Positions 21,457 through 32,293 of a stretch of 64,000 nucleotides of DNA are shown in pieces; the stretch's first letter is position 1, and the number at the start of each line of letters is the position of its first letter. The DNA comes from Blumeriella jaapii (lineage: Eukaryota; Ascomycota; Leotiomycetes; Helotiales; Drepanopezizaceae), in the NCBI GenBank assembly GCA_009599575.1, contig VWND01000008.1, positions 992,001 through 1,056,000 of the forward strand, written 5' to 3'. Made by a program: the position numbers and the translations under genes. Below the pieces are notes generated by a model. That model was not told the DNA's origin. It did not search any database and saw only the letters and a program-made list of their open reading frames with translations.

Positions 21457-22013
21457 TAACGAAGTGTCCGTTTTGGTAATGTTCGTTTACCGGCAGTCGG
21501 TGCTGCTCTACCAGGCGTGTCGTACTCGATGATTCAAAGGCCTTTTCTTGCCTTACTTCTTGTACAATTGAGATGTTCCATCGCTATGTGGAAGAACTGG
21601 GTCTTTGGTAGAAGTTGTAAAAGCTACAAACCCTCGCAACCAGATTGACTTACCCTGAGTAGTCACCTACTTATGGCTGGATTATTTACTTGGTCTCTTT
21701 ATTTTAGTAGCCGAGCTGACAATTCTGATTAACGTCATTAAGCAGCGGAACGAGCACAGCTAATTTGAGTTGTGAATAACCCAACAGTTACTCAGCTAAA
21801 TATTCCCATTCACTACTACCAGACGACTCCGCTCGTCTCTCAATTAGCCGAATGATTCACATTCACAGTTGTCTTATGACTCGTAAAATAAAGTATCCCA
21901 GTCGTGACTCCGCTTCTCGACTACAATGTAAATCATCTCACCTCATACTTCTCCACGATAACTTGACAACACCAAACAACTTCAAATTTCACCTTCAAAC
22001 ACTTCTTCCAGGG
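21457..22013. other. Intergenic region
   Basis: Upstream region of the secreted protein gene at 22014; moderately AT-rich, with no recognised element. Confidence 0.5.
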
Positions 22014-22645
22014 ATGCAACTAAGCATGAAGCACCCAATCCCCATCACCGCAATCCTGCAAATCTTCCTCCTTCTCGCCCTCCGCGTCGCAGCCAGTCCC
22101 ATCCTTTTCAACACCAGCGTCCTCTCCTCCCGCCAGCGAGTAACCAACACTCCCGTAAGCCCCTTCATGCCCATCCCGCCTCCTCTCCCCCACTAACACC
22201 CTCAGTACGAGATCCTCTGCCCACCCAGCGCCTGGAAGTGGCACTACGTCGACAATTATCATGCTTTCCGCGACGGCATCGACTACCTCAACAGCAAGGA
22301 CTACAACCACGGCTACACCAGCGGCTGCCACCGCGTCAGCTGCTCTTACAACGCGGCGATTTTCGTGTGCAATGATGTTTGTTCTCCTTCCTCCTTTGTC
22401 CCCCCTCCCCTCCCTCTTTTTCTCATCTCACTACCCCTTTCAACTCCAGCACAGCTTTCCATTTCACATCACCTGAGACCCTCACACGCTGAGAATACCA
22501 TTTACAGACCGAGGACTGGAAAGAGATCTACTATCCCGTCATCGCGCACTACGCCGACTTGATCGCCGGGCACTGTTCCCCGTTGAAGGGGCTGGCGCGC
22601 GATACGGCGGGATGGAATGTGCAGGTTAGGAGGAACAGCTGCTAG
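22014..22645 (+). CDS. Small secreted protein, CND family member A (3 exons)
   Basis: Exons 22014-22154, 22206-22376 and 22508-22645 sum to 450 nt, 149 aa. A signal peptide is clear (MKHPIPITAILQIFLLLALR, cleavage near AAS-P); a second in-frame ATG at 22026 may be the true start. The mature protein contains YEILCPPSAWKWHYVDNYHA, then GCHRVSCSYNAAIFVCND, AHYADLIAGHC and WNVQVRRNSC. Six Cys lie in a spacing shared with the gene at 25464 (C-x3-5-C-x4-AI-x2-CND ... C ... WN[VI]x[VL]R...C). Function unknown; small size, secretion and Cys content are effector-like, which is inference. The stop codon sits inside a perfect hairpin. Confidence 0.75.
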
Positions 22646-22662
22646 TTTTCACTAGCAGCTGT
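22635..22662. repeat. Perfect 12-bp inverted repeat over a stop codon
   Basis: ACAGCTGCTAGT (22635-22646) and ACTAGCAGCTGT (22651-22662) are exact reverse complements separated by TTTC. The TAG stop (22643-22645) is in the left arm, so the mRNA would form a stable hairpin at the stop/3' UTR boundary. Confidence 0.8.
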
Positions 22663-25463
22663 GCGAATCAGGCCGCTGGAAGGGATCACGTTGATCAGAA
22701 AAATATGCGTGGATTCGCGGCTTTGATAGAAACCAGCCATGCGTTGGGCTCTCGGTTTTCTGACTTGACGGCATGGTTCTCGAGACGTGAATCTGAAGGA
22801 GCGGAGTTGGAGGGCTGGTATATCTTACGCTCTGTAGGCCAGGCTCCAGGCTCGCAAAACGTATAGCATATCCATATCGTTGATAGTTCGTAACCTGAGA
22901 GTTTCGTGCTGTGACTTGACGTCGTTATTTTTTTTTCTTTTCTTCAAAAACTTGTGTTCCGAACGGCGGTGTTGGTTGCATGTGTGTTTTCGTTCTCGCT
23001 TAGCTTGCCATCTTTTAAAAAACTCGTTCATCGACAAAACTCTTGGTGCCTCTAACAAGACGCTGTCTTGAAGTCTTGTGTGTAATACTTGAAGATCCAT
23101 GATCTTCAATAATGCTCTGATCTGCTGTTCCCGAGGCTTTTCGGTAGCTGATGTCGATGTTTTTGATTCCTAAGGGGTTCTTTCCGGTCGATTCTTACGC
23201 GTTAGACGGTGTCGTCCGTACGTACCATAGCTGCAATGGGAAGCATATTTCCAGTCGTCCTTTATACCCGTGAAGGTAAATGGGCTTGATTCCGGCTTTT
23301 ACGTCAACATCATATGCCTCCTTGCTTATATTCCCGATTGCACATTCACTGGAAATATTGTTAGTCACGTGCATTTGAGAAACAAGTTTATGAGTACGAA
23401 TGTAGCAGAATTTGGGAAAAGGCGAATCCGGATTTCGATCCTGTCAAATCTACACATTTCAAGTTCCATGTCTTTGTCTCGCTCCTTTCTATGGTTAGCA
23501 CCATACAATCAAAACAGTTGGCATTTCTGCTTTTCATAAATATCTACTTTCTGAGAACGAGCATGTGTTCCCTGAGCCGGACTCCAGAAACGAGCAAGTA
23601 TAGAAGCTGCTTCTCGGTGGTTAGTACCGTCGTTCTTTTGGGACACCTCTCCTTCGAACTATCTGCAAAAAGGCCAAGTGATTGCCAGAATCAGAAACAT
23701 TCAACCCCGCAAGAATCCGGGCTGCTAGGAAGAGGTATGTAGCACAAAGTGACCTAGACCCGTGTACCCTTTGAACGCTCTATTTGGCCTAACCTTTCCA
23801 AGGCAGCAGTTGTGAATCGCGGCAGGTCGTCGTAAGTGGTTGGACGGGACTGTGCTACGGTGGCAAAAGTACAAGGCTTCATGAAGGGGCATAGATTCGC
23901 GCGCGAATTCGATGGGAAGCGCTCTGGGTTCCGTTGCTCTCGCTCTCACAGGCCAATGGAACCGAGTGAGATGCGTCATCGAGCATTTTCACTCTGACAG
24001 TACTGTCTCTTGAAGCTCCACACTTCATGCAGTAAACGCTAAACGAACAGGCGTGAGGACTGCTTTCTTTTACTTGGCCTTATCATAAGCTTTTAGACAG
24101 CACGTTCAGGTTTTTGCAACTACTTCTAGACGACTGCTGTTCAAGTCTACCACCTGCTAGGCAGAGTGGTGTAGATCAACATTTTTCGTTGAGTTTTCTC
24201 GGCTAGAAATTAAGTCAAGGCAGTTGCAATGTCTAGAATAATCTCGGCATTCATCCTTGACCACACGACTAATTTGGCTCTAGAAATCTTACCTATAGTA
24301 GATCGAGGTTCAAAACTCCGGATCTCGGACGAATTGCCACTCTGTGCTTAAGCCCATATATTCCTGTGCTTTGTGGACTTTTTGCTTCGTAGTTTTGCTT
24401 GTCCTCTAGGTCAGGCTTCTAGATTTTCACCTGTAAACTAGACTTGAGTCTCCACTGCATCTCAAATTTTTACCGGACCGAGACCTGACGGCGAATAGTA
24501 CAAGGTCGGCATACCATTACCGTCCGATGGCGGCCTGCTTTTCTTGACTCGTGGTACCAGTCTTGTAGTCAAGTCACATCCGTCTTTTGCCATAGGGGCG
24601 AAGTAAATGCCAAGTCAGAACCAAATACCCATGCACTCGCGTTATCCCTCTCTTCAGATAAATTTCTTGCAAGAAGCCCAGCCTGCCTGCTAAAAGATTA
24701 CAACATGGAAATCGTGAGTATCGAATACAGTGGAAGATATCTTGGCTCAGCCATCTTTGCAAAGCCGAGCTTTTCGGCGTCCGATTTTGTAAACGCCATG
24801 TGCTCCTCCGTGCGAGATGTCTAGCTAGCTCAATGTCAAGTTTCTGGACAACAAATGTGGCTTTTAGTCCCGCCCACACCGCCGATTCGAAGGCCACGAC
24901 AGTTACGTGACAGCTGGCCAAAGTCCTGAGGAAGGTCACGACATCACGGTACTGTACAGGCGGCTGAAATTCTGACAACGGGATCACATGAGTCGCTGTC
25001 ATCTGCCGGAGTTGTACGAATCGTTCTAGAAGAGCGAAAGATTCCGAACACAGACCACGACAGGGCCGGGCCTAGGGAGTGGTGACGCTGTGCTACGCAA
25101 AGATCTTGGACTGTATTTTCAGACGACGCATGAGCCTCAGCGGGCACATGATCTCGGTTTCTTTGGCCGGTGCCCTTTTCATCGGTAGAGGCATGATTAC
25201 TAGGATGGCAGCCAATGTGTGATATCGCGGTTCGCGACATTGACGAATGGTCATGGCCGTGTGTCCGGCGCATCTCGTCCGTTGAATGGTGGGTAGCGGC
25301 TTCAGGCTCTGTACGATTAGAAGAAATCGATTTCCATGTCGAGGAACTCTTGAGGGTCAACGAGCCGCCTTTTGCAAAAGCATAAATGTAAGACGAGGGC
25401 TCGAGTTGTCTATCTCTTTTTCTTCTTGACATCAGAGCAAGATCACCTCTTCCGTCTTACACA
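22646..25463. other. 2.8-kb gene-poor region between related secreted-protein genes
   Basis: No conserved frame, transposase or terminal repeats could be recognised. Open frames of 90-160 codons occur (for example minus strand 24574-25002 and 24944-25432), but their composition is irregular, they overlap each other and they match nothing I know. Confidence 0.5.
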
Positions 25464-26480
25464 ATGCAGCTTCTCAAACTCTCAACCACTCGGTTCCTCT
25501 TCGTCTGTTTCGCTCCCTATCTTGTCAGCGCTATTCCAGTGGAACTGTCAACAAACCTCGGGGACATTTCGTCCATCGACCTTTCTCAGGCGCAGAACCT
25601 TACTACGAGTCGCGAGGTGAGTTCACGATTCATGGTCCCTTCTCCGTACGAACCCCATGCTGATCAACACTCCTACAGGTAGGCCAGCAGTGCAACAATC
25701 CGATTTGGCCTTGGAAGTAAGTCTGTTCGGAGACGGCCCAGCAATTTCCAAACAAAAAGAAGAAAGACACGATCAGTCTAGCACGCATCTCTCAACGCAT
25801 GATGGTGAAAGTGCTCTTCTTTGGCCCATATGCTCACCGATCAACAGGAAGATCTGGGCGAACACCAGCATAGCAAATAACATCATGTTACTGATGGCCA
25901 TGCACAACGATCGCTGGTGCTACGCCCCAGCCGGCCCCGCAAAATGCAGACAGCAGAAATGCAACGAGGTAGGCATTCCGCGCGTCTTGAGATGCCCATA
26001 CAGCCCTGATCTTTCGGCCGAGACGTTCAGGTACGCGAAGAGCACTTGCTGACCACACCGCTCGCTCACAGGGCCACGCAATCACGCTCTGCAACGATGT
26101 AAGTGTCGGCCCTACCCAGTGCCTGTGCTTTCGATCGAACGCTCGCCCGGAGTCCAGCTGTGTGGGCTAACTGATGCTTGCACTGCTAGAACAACTACGC
26201 TATCCAGGTGTGCGTAACTCCTCACCCACTTCAAAATCCCCCTCCGCGACCCCACGTTCCAATCTGCCCTTTGGGTGTTCGAACTTAGCGTGCGAGCTGT
26301 ACTGACGAGACAAGCAGCCGCTGCAATGTCATCGGCGTGGCCGCACACAAGTTGCTCAAGTATTGCGCCGGCACCGACCACTCTAATGTGTGGTTCTATG
26401 GACAGTCCTTCGATTCGCAGAAATGGAACATCGTGCTGAGAATGGAGAGATGTGGAGAGCCGGAAGGCGTCGGACGTTGA
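25464..26480 (+). CDS. Small secreted protein, CND family member B (6 exons)
   Basis: Exons 25464-25616, 25679-25716, 25848-25968, 26072-26098, 26190-26209 and 26318-26480 sum to 522 nt, 173 aa, with all five GT-AG junctions in phase. The protein opens with a signal peptide (MQLLKLSTTRFLFVCFAPYL, cleavage near VSA). The mature part has VGQQCNNPIWPW, NDRWCYAPAGPAKC, AITLCNDNNYAIQV, RCNVIGVAAHKLLKYC and KWNIVLRMERC. The CND motif and the Cys/Trp spacing to the C-terminus parallel the protein at 22014, so the two are probably diverged paralogues. Two exons are only 27 and 20 nt. Function unknown. Confidence 0.75.
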
Positions 26481-26925
26481 TCTCGATCTGATTCATCATG
26501 CATCTGGTTCAGCCCAGCTAACGTGGTGAGAGATGTGGAACGGCGGATGTTGGGAATCGGGCATCGGATTTGTTGATCTAAAAGTTCTCTGAGCGATTTT
26601 CTACCATAGAAAAAGCACCCCCCCTTTTGTTTTGGAGCTGTGCCGTTTTGAGGTTCAGCAGAACGGCCTTGGCCTGGATTTTTCCACGTCTTTGAGAAAT
26701 GTGAAAAATCTACCAAATCCCGTCTCGGAATAAATGTGTCACTAATCACACAACCGTTTGGCATGGCGGCGAAGGGCGTAGTCGACAGCAGCTGTAGCTG
26801 TACCAACACGAACTGCTTTCGGGGTCGTACTTTGTATTTAATTCCTTAGCTTAGCACGTCTCGGTACCCCCTGGGAGGTCCTAGGATGGCAGCCTCTCGG
26901 CTGCACTCCGCTAGACGTTAATCAA

Positions 26926-26962
<37 letters not shown>

Positions 26963-27476
26963 GTACCGTTTGGCATATCATTCACAGACCAACCATCCCC
27001 CACTGAAATCCGGTACAGCTTCTCCCACGCATCAAGGCGATTGTGCAGTAAGACAGACCAACTGCGCCTCGCAATCGCCGATTCTTCTTCCAATAGCTGG
27101 CTTTTCCACACCTCGCTTACTAGCAACCAAAGTAAACAAAGCCACGCATTCAACGAGCATACTGTACCTAAGCTACCAGAAGATGACTATCTATCGCAAG
27201 CGACATGTCTCTAACCGCTGCTATGGGCACCTCTCGAAAGTTGCTCATCGGCAGCGACCTCAGCTCTCGATGCCGATGTTCGAGATCCGAATGGCGTTGT
27301 TGTGCGTTCTTCTGGTCTAAACGAAGGACGTTGTCGTGGGACGAACGAATCTACTGCAAAGGGAGCGTGGAAATCTATTACGATCTAACGGCTAAACGTC
27401 TACCCCAAAACACATAGCATGATATCTCCCAGCAAAGGTGTGCCTACCCAAACAAAGAAAAGCGTAGCAGCGATGC
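26481..27476. other. Intergenic region with dispersed repeat and ACT microsatellite
   Basis: 1 kb between the secreted-protein gene and the sterol glucosyltransferase-like gene. It contains the repeat at 26851-26962; other frames are short and unconserved. Confidence 0.55.
26851..26962 (+). repeat. Dispersed repeat ending in (ACT)n, copy 1; LINE 3'-tail-like
   Basis: Starts TTAGCACGTCTC, includes a CCCC-x-GGGA core, reaches GACGTTAATCAATA and ends in about twelve ACT units (26926-26962). A second copy with the same framework lies at 40841-40931. A conserved 3' segment running into a variable trinucleotide tract is the usual end of Tad-type fungal LINEs; the body is not recognisable here. The LINE assignment is inference. 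Confidence 0.5.
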
Positions 27477-30458
27477 CTAGACGTTAGCTTCAGCCGCGTT
27501 ACCATTCCCACTGCGCTCACACCGATCACAGCCCATATCCTTCCAGCGCCGTTTGATCTCCTCCTTCTCCTCCTCCGTGCTCCTCTCAAAGTCCAAGATC
27601 CCCTGCTTGATCCTCACCACCAACAAACTAGCCTTGAAGAAGCGCGAGTGGCGCTTCTCCAATTGTTTCTCCAGTCCCTTGAGCGTGTAGCCCGGCAACC
27701 CAAAGACCGCTGCGGACGTCTTGCAGACCAGGCCACCCACGCCCTTCCCAATCCCCTTGAGGAAGCCGACAACGCCCTCCTTCCGAGCGCCCCTATAGGG
27801 CTGCGTGACGAGGCCAGTCACGCCGTCGTAGAGACCAAACGCGACTTCTTTGGCGGCGACTTTGACGCCGCTTTTGAAACCGGTGATGGTCGCGGCGACG
27901 GACGGTGTCGTCGGCGAGGAGGATGGAAGGCGCGTTGTGAAAGCCGTTGGCGAGATTGTAGAACAATGCTACGGGAACTGCGAGGTGTAAGTTTGTGGGC
28001 CGGATCAAAGTAGGATGGAGAAACTCACTCTTTAAGCCCGTTGCTATGACGGCGTATGCGAAGTTCCCCGTTTCAACAGATGCATTGTACAGCCGACCGT
28101 GGTACTCCACTTTTCTGTGCGCTGGATGCAGCATGAACGTGTCTCTTCGCGTGGGTGACCACGCTTGAGACCGCCGATGCTTTGTCTTCTCCTCTCCAAA
28201 AATCGGCGAACTCTTGCTCGCTAACATGTAAGCGATACTGTCGAGTTGCTGTGGGGAGTAACCCGCTGCCTTTTGCACTGGGTTTTGGCTTAGACTGTAA
28301 TCTATGCTGGCAGAGTCTTCAAGGAGCGGTGGGTTGTTCACAGCGCCAGGTTCTTCTGGCGATTCCTTGTGCAGGGCCTTGTTCATCCCGCGGGCGTATT
28401 GGCATGTCTTTTCGACAATTGATGTTATAGTACTTGACATCGCGGCCATGATACCTTGAATGGGATCCACAGCGCCCTCGTCGACATACCAGTCTCGGTG
28501 CCGGATTCTAACGCTCATCAGTCAAGGCTCTAAGTTGTAGGTGTGCAGGGTGCAAAGAGAGGTTCTCACAGCTTAAGACTTGCAATTTTCAGCAATCCAG
28601 CATCGACCAAGGTAGCAGCGGCCAAGTTGCTGAGTCTAATGGTTGGTTGTTGACGCGGTACGTGGCGATCCGATCCGGACGCAGAAGACAACGCATCGAA
28701 TCCACATCAAGAGACTGGTGGAACGATGTAGCGGATTTCGCCGCTCCGTTCTCGTTGGCAATTTCCTTAGCCATGACTTCAACAGCAACTTTGACCTCCG
28801 GCTCTAAAGCCTTCGTTATGCTCTGAGCAAGAGTATCTTCTGTCATCTTCTTGAATGGGACGGCCTCGGGTCCAGCTCCAGCTCGATGGATCATGGCTCC
28901 CCAGAACGGTTGGTCTCCGAAAAACGGTACCACGACAGTGGGTTTCCCCATAGCTATGCCGATCGCGGTGGTACCGGCACCACCATGATGGACGACAGCG
29001 GACACGTACTTGAAGAGCCAGTCGTGAGGGACGTTTCCAAGAAGAAAGACATTTTCCGGAACGTCGGTGACTCCCAATCCACCCCAACCTTTTGAAACCA
29101 ATGCTCGGACCCCGGATTTCTTGATGGCGCCGAGAATCATCGTTGTCAGCGCCTGAGGGTCGTCTACCACGATAGAGCCAAAGCCGATGTAAACCGGCGG
29201 AGGCCCTGCATTGAGAAATGCCAGGAGATCCTCGGCTGGGGTGTATGACGAAGATTGATCTAAGAATGAGAAGCCGCTGATGTTGATATACGAGTCCCAG
29301 TCGGACGGTTTTGGAATTAATGCTGATGACCTGGGGATCATGAGTCTCCCGTTTGCATTAAGCGAGGGATAACTTACCACGCATACGTGAACGGCACCTT
29401 CATTCTTGAGAGCAGCATGTGTCCCCAGAGTGGAGAGATGGGATCAAGTTGCAGCGTTTTCACCCGAAAGCCGTTGATCACGTCGCTGAGTCTGTGTGCG
29501 TGTTAGCAAAGTGACGATTTAGAAGATGCGACAGTGTCTCTTACCCTTGCCATGCCAGTAGCTCCATCACGGTGTACGACATGTAGTTCGCGAACCCTGC
29601 ACTCGAGTCATTGCTTTCCAGAGCCGCAAGAGGATGCGGGAATTGCTGCGTCGGCGACCAAGGCATACTAGAAGAGTCTCAGTTCAAGAAATTTCAAGCG
29701 ATGGCTGCTCCTGCTACTCACGTAAACATCATGTGAAGAGGAATCCCCAACTTCTCGGCGCAGTGAATATGGGCGTAGCTCGGCGGATTCGCTATAATTG
29801 CATCGGCGATGAACAAACTTTCAGTCTCTTCGTCGCGACTCATATCTTTCGATGCACCGGACGACGTCGACATGCCATTCCCAGGCTCTACGCACCCTCT
29901 CCAACACCCCTCGATCATTTCAGCAATAGCTTTCCTTTGCGCCGTTACATCTCCCTGTCGTAAACTTTCGATTCCGGGCATCAGACCGGGATTTTTGACC
30001 ATGTATGCCATCAACTTTGCAGGGTCGCCCCCAATAGAGAAGAACTCAAGTCCATTCTCCTCGACGAAGTCTTTGAAGACCGGATGCGTGCAAATTCGGA
30101 CTCGGTGGTTATAGGGCTCCTTGATCAGCTGTTGTGCAATCGCGATAAATGGCTGCACATCTCCTCTGGAGCCTACGATATGAATCGCAATGTTGAGTCG
30201 TGGGATGTCCGCAAATTTCCGCAGCACGGATTTGACGCTCGCCTCCCATTTCCGGTTCTTGGAAGCGAGGTTCTCTCCGATTCGGTATCGGCCTTGTGGA
30301 TATCGAGGTGTTTTATCGAGATACTGAGCTAGTGCTGCAGCTCTTTCCTTGAGATGGATGTTGACACGCCCATCGCTTAGGATGGATGCTTTGGCTTGGA
30401 GCAAATCGTCCGAGGAGCCAATGGCCCCCACCAGCGTCGGCGGTGCAGCGGCCGACAT
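27477..30458 (-). pseudogene. GT28 sterol/UDP-glucosyltransferase-like gene broken by two frameshifts
   Basis: Exons 30458-29722, 29667-29545, 29491-29378, 29330-28570, 28507-28029 and 27977-27477 read as a fungal sterol 3-beta-glucosyltransferase (UDP-glucose-dependent) relative: IAIHIVGSRGDVQPFIAIAQ near residue 95, PWSPTQQFPHPLA, PPPVYIGFGSIVVDDPQALT, GNVPHDWLFKYVSAVVHHGG and the acceptor/donor motif HHGGAGTTAIGIAMGKPTVV, PFFGDQPFWG. The long C-terminal part has ALFYNLANGFHNAPS, VTQPYRGARKEG and AAVFGLPGYTLKG. Two lesions interrupt it: at 28641-28650 (AACCAACCATT, two extra or one missing nt between VNN and TIRLSNLAAATL) and at about 27896 (GACCATC, between TVRRRD and ITGFKSG). As given, translation stops soon after the first lesion, just beyond the catalytic domain. 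All intron junctions fit the conserved frames, so the breaks are not missed introns. Confidence 0.85.
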
Positions 30459-32293
30459 AGCCAGCAGTTTGGACGGATGTAAGCGACTGGATGATGAAGC
30501 AGCAATATAACGAAGCAGCAAGGTGGATGTGGAACAGACTTCACAGCGGGATGAAAGTTTAAAAGAACCAGGACGTGTTTAAATCCACGTGAACAATAAA
30601 CGGAATGTGAAGATAACCAACACAGCAAGCGTCTTGACTTCAGCTTAGAAGTAGCAATGGTGACTGAAGCTGGCCCTAAACATCTCAATGGACTGGTATC
30701 CACGACTATATGAGCAGCGAGCCAGAGAAGATCAAGGAGCTTCTCCGCTTGATCTCGATCGTTTCTCCATTATTGTGATTATTCTTAGTTTGCCTATGAT
30801 GGTGTAGCAGAGCGGCGAAGTTGCCGGGGTTCTCAGTTAAGCAGTTTGGGTCGACTGAAAAAGACTTTGAAGAGTGTCGTAGCTCGGAAAATTCCGGCCA
30901 GAAGCAGTACCATTGGCCATCTAGGATTGAGGCTTGAGGCTTTGAGGTCTTGAGCTGCCCGGGATGTTGAGATTTACTCTGGGCTGAGACTTCGTCCCAG
31001 GCGAATTGATAGCTCCTAGAAACTCAGATGTTCGTAGTAGAAACCCATGTTTCCAACCCTCAGGGTGTACGGGGTAATTGATTCGCCTGGGAGGAGGTAC
31101 GTCCGAAAGTCAAGTTCATTGCGTTCAGCGACTTCATTCGCGGAAATGAAGGGTAGCATGTGATATGTGAACCTTACATCGTATTACGTACAGTGAGAGT
31201 TCGAAAAAAGAAGCTCGTCAATCCTGTGACAGCTGAAAAGTATACTCTGTTTGAGTGTAGACTTGATCGGCCTTCCCGGCTGTGGAGGCGAAAACATCGG
31301 GACTCCCGGATCGACACGTATGCAACACGCTATGTATATTCTCCGTACAGAGATGTTGGTTTTCCGCGTGGCCTAAGACCTCGAGAATTGGGTTTTGGTG
31401 GGAAGCCTGTGTACGAGGTATCGTGATCTGGCCGTCTGGCGTCAAAAAAGGCCAATGTGTCGCCTACACCTCAAACGGTAATCAGTTTCAACGATCCAGG
31501 GACGTGATGGGATCGCTCACAAGAGCGTGGAGTGAAGAGTTGTTGCTATCACTTCAGGGCTGTGCACACTGACTGAGATCGTCGATGCGGTCGTTTGTTG
31601 TATTCTTCTGTATTCGTGCTGAAGCGTAGGGAGTAAGTCTAGATACAGTAGTAGGTATGTAACATGTGAAGTTCGCGTGCCGGATGTACAATAGGCGTGG
31701 GCTAGTGCTGATCACGTGCGCATCACGTGACCGACCAACATTGCCACAGTAGTCAGATCAGCGCGCAGGATGGGGAAGGGATCGGACATTTAAATACTTT
31801 GATCAGCACCGCACCGAGTTGCGCAACAGCACACACTTTTTTTCCTGGGGACAACGTGTCCCCCGAAGACTTAACCTACGAGCACGTGACCATATGATCC
31901 CGTGATCGGCTACAGACTTTCTGCGCTCTGCGTTCGTATTCCAGATGGCTCTCCTCGCTAGCGAGCTAGGGGGCTTGTTTACTTTAGAAGGCTTGTTGAC
32001 TTGGTTTCCGTGATCGGCAACAGGCTTTCTGCTTTCTGCGTTCGTATTCCAGATGGCTCTCCTCCTTAGCGAGCTAGGGGGCTTGTTTACTCTAGGGGGC
32101 TCGTTTGCTTTAGGGGGCTTGTTTACCTGGTGTCCGTGATCGACATCAGCAGCTTGCGAACAACCTACCCCGAGCTAAGTAAGGGGAACTCACTCATGAG
32201 CACGGTAAGCTGCTACAATGTACACAATGTCATAGTATTAACATTGCGCGTAGAACCCATCTCACAACCACATTTCCTTCTCGGGGTCAGCAT
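30459..32293. other. 1.8-kb intergenic region with CACGTGA sites and a tandem repeat
   Basis: Contains closely spaced CACGTG elements (about 31713, 31725, 31883) and the tandem repeat at 31900-32150. No gene was recognised. Confidence 0.6.
31900..32150 (+). repeat. Degenerate tandem duplication of ~108 bp
   Basis: Copy 1 from 31900 and copy 2 from 32008 both run CCGTGATCGGC, CTTTCTGC, CTGCGTTCGTATTCCAGATG, GCTCTCCTC, TAGCGAGCTAGGGGGCTTGT. Copy 2 is longer because an internal unit (TAGGGGGCTTGTTTAC and variants) is repeated three times; a partial third copy starts at 32134 (CCGTGATCGACATC). Confidence 0.9.

Noticed and set aside
22825..23109. 94-codon minus-strand frame, Lys/Arg-rich
   Set aside because: No splice partners, no family resemblance, and it lies in a region of generally random frames.
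24574..25432. Two overlapping minus-strand frames of 142 and 162 codons
   Set aside because: They overlap in different frames, have irregular composition and no recognisable motif; not strong enough to call a gene.
31900..32150. Possible CRISPR-like array
   Set aside because: Units are contiguous long duplications without unique spacers, and the organism is a fungus.
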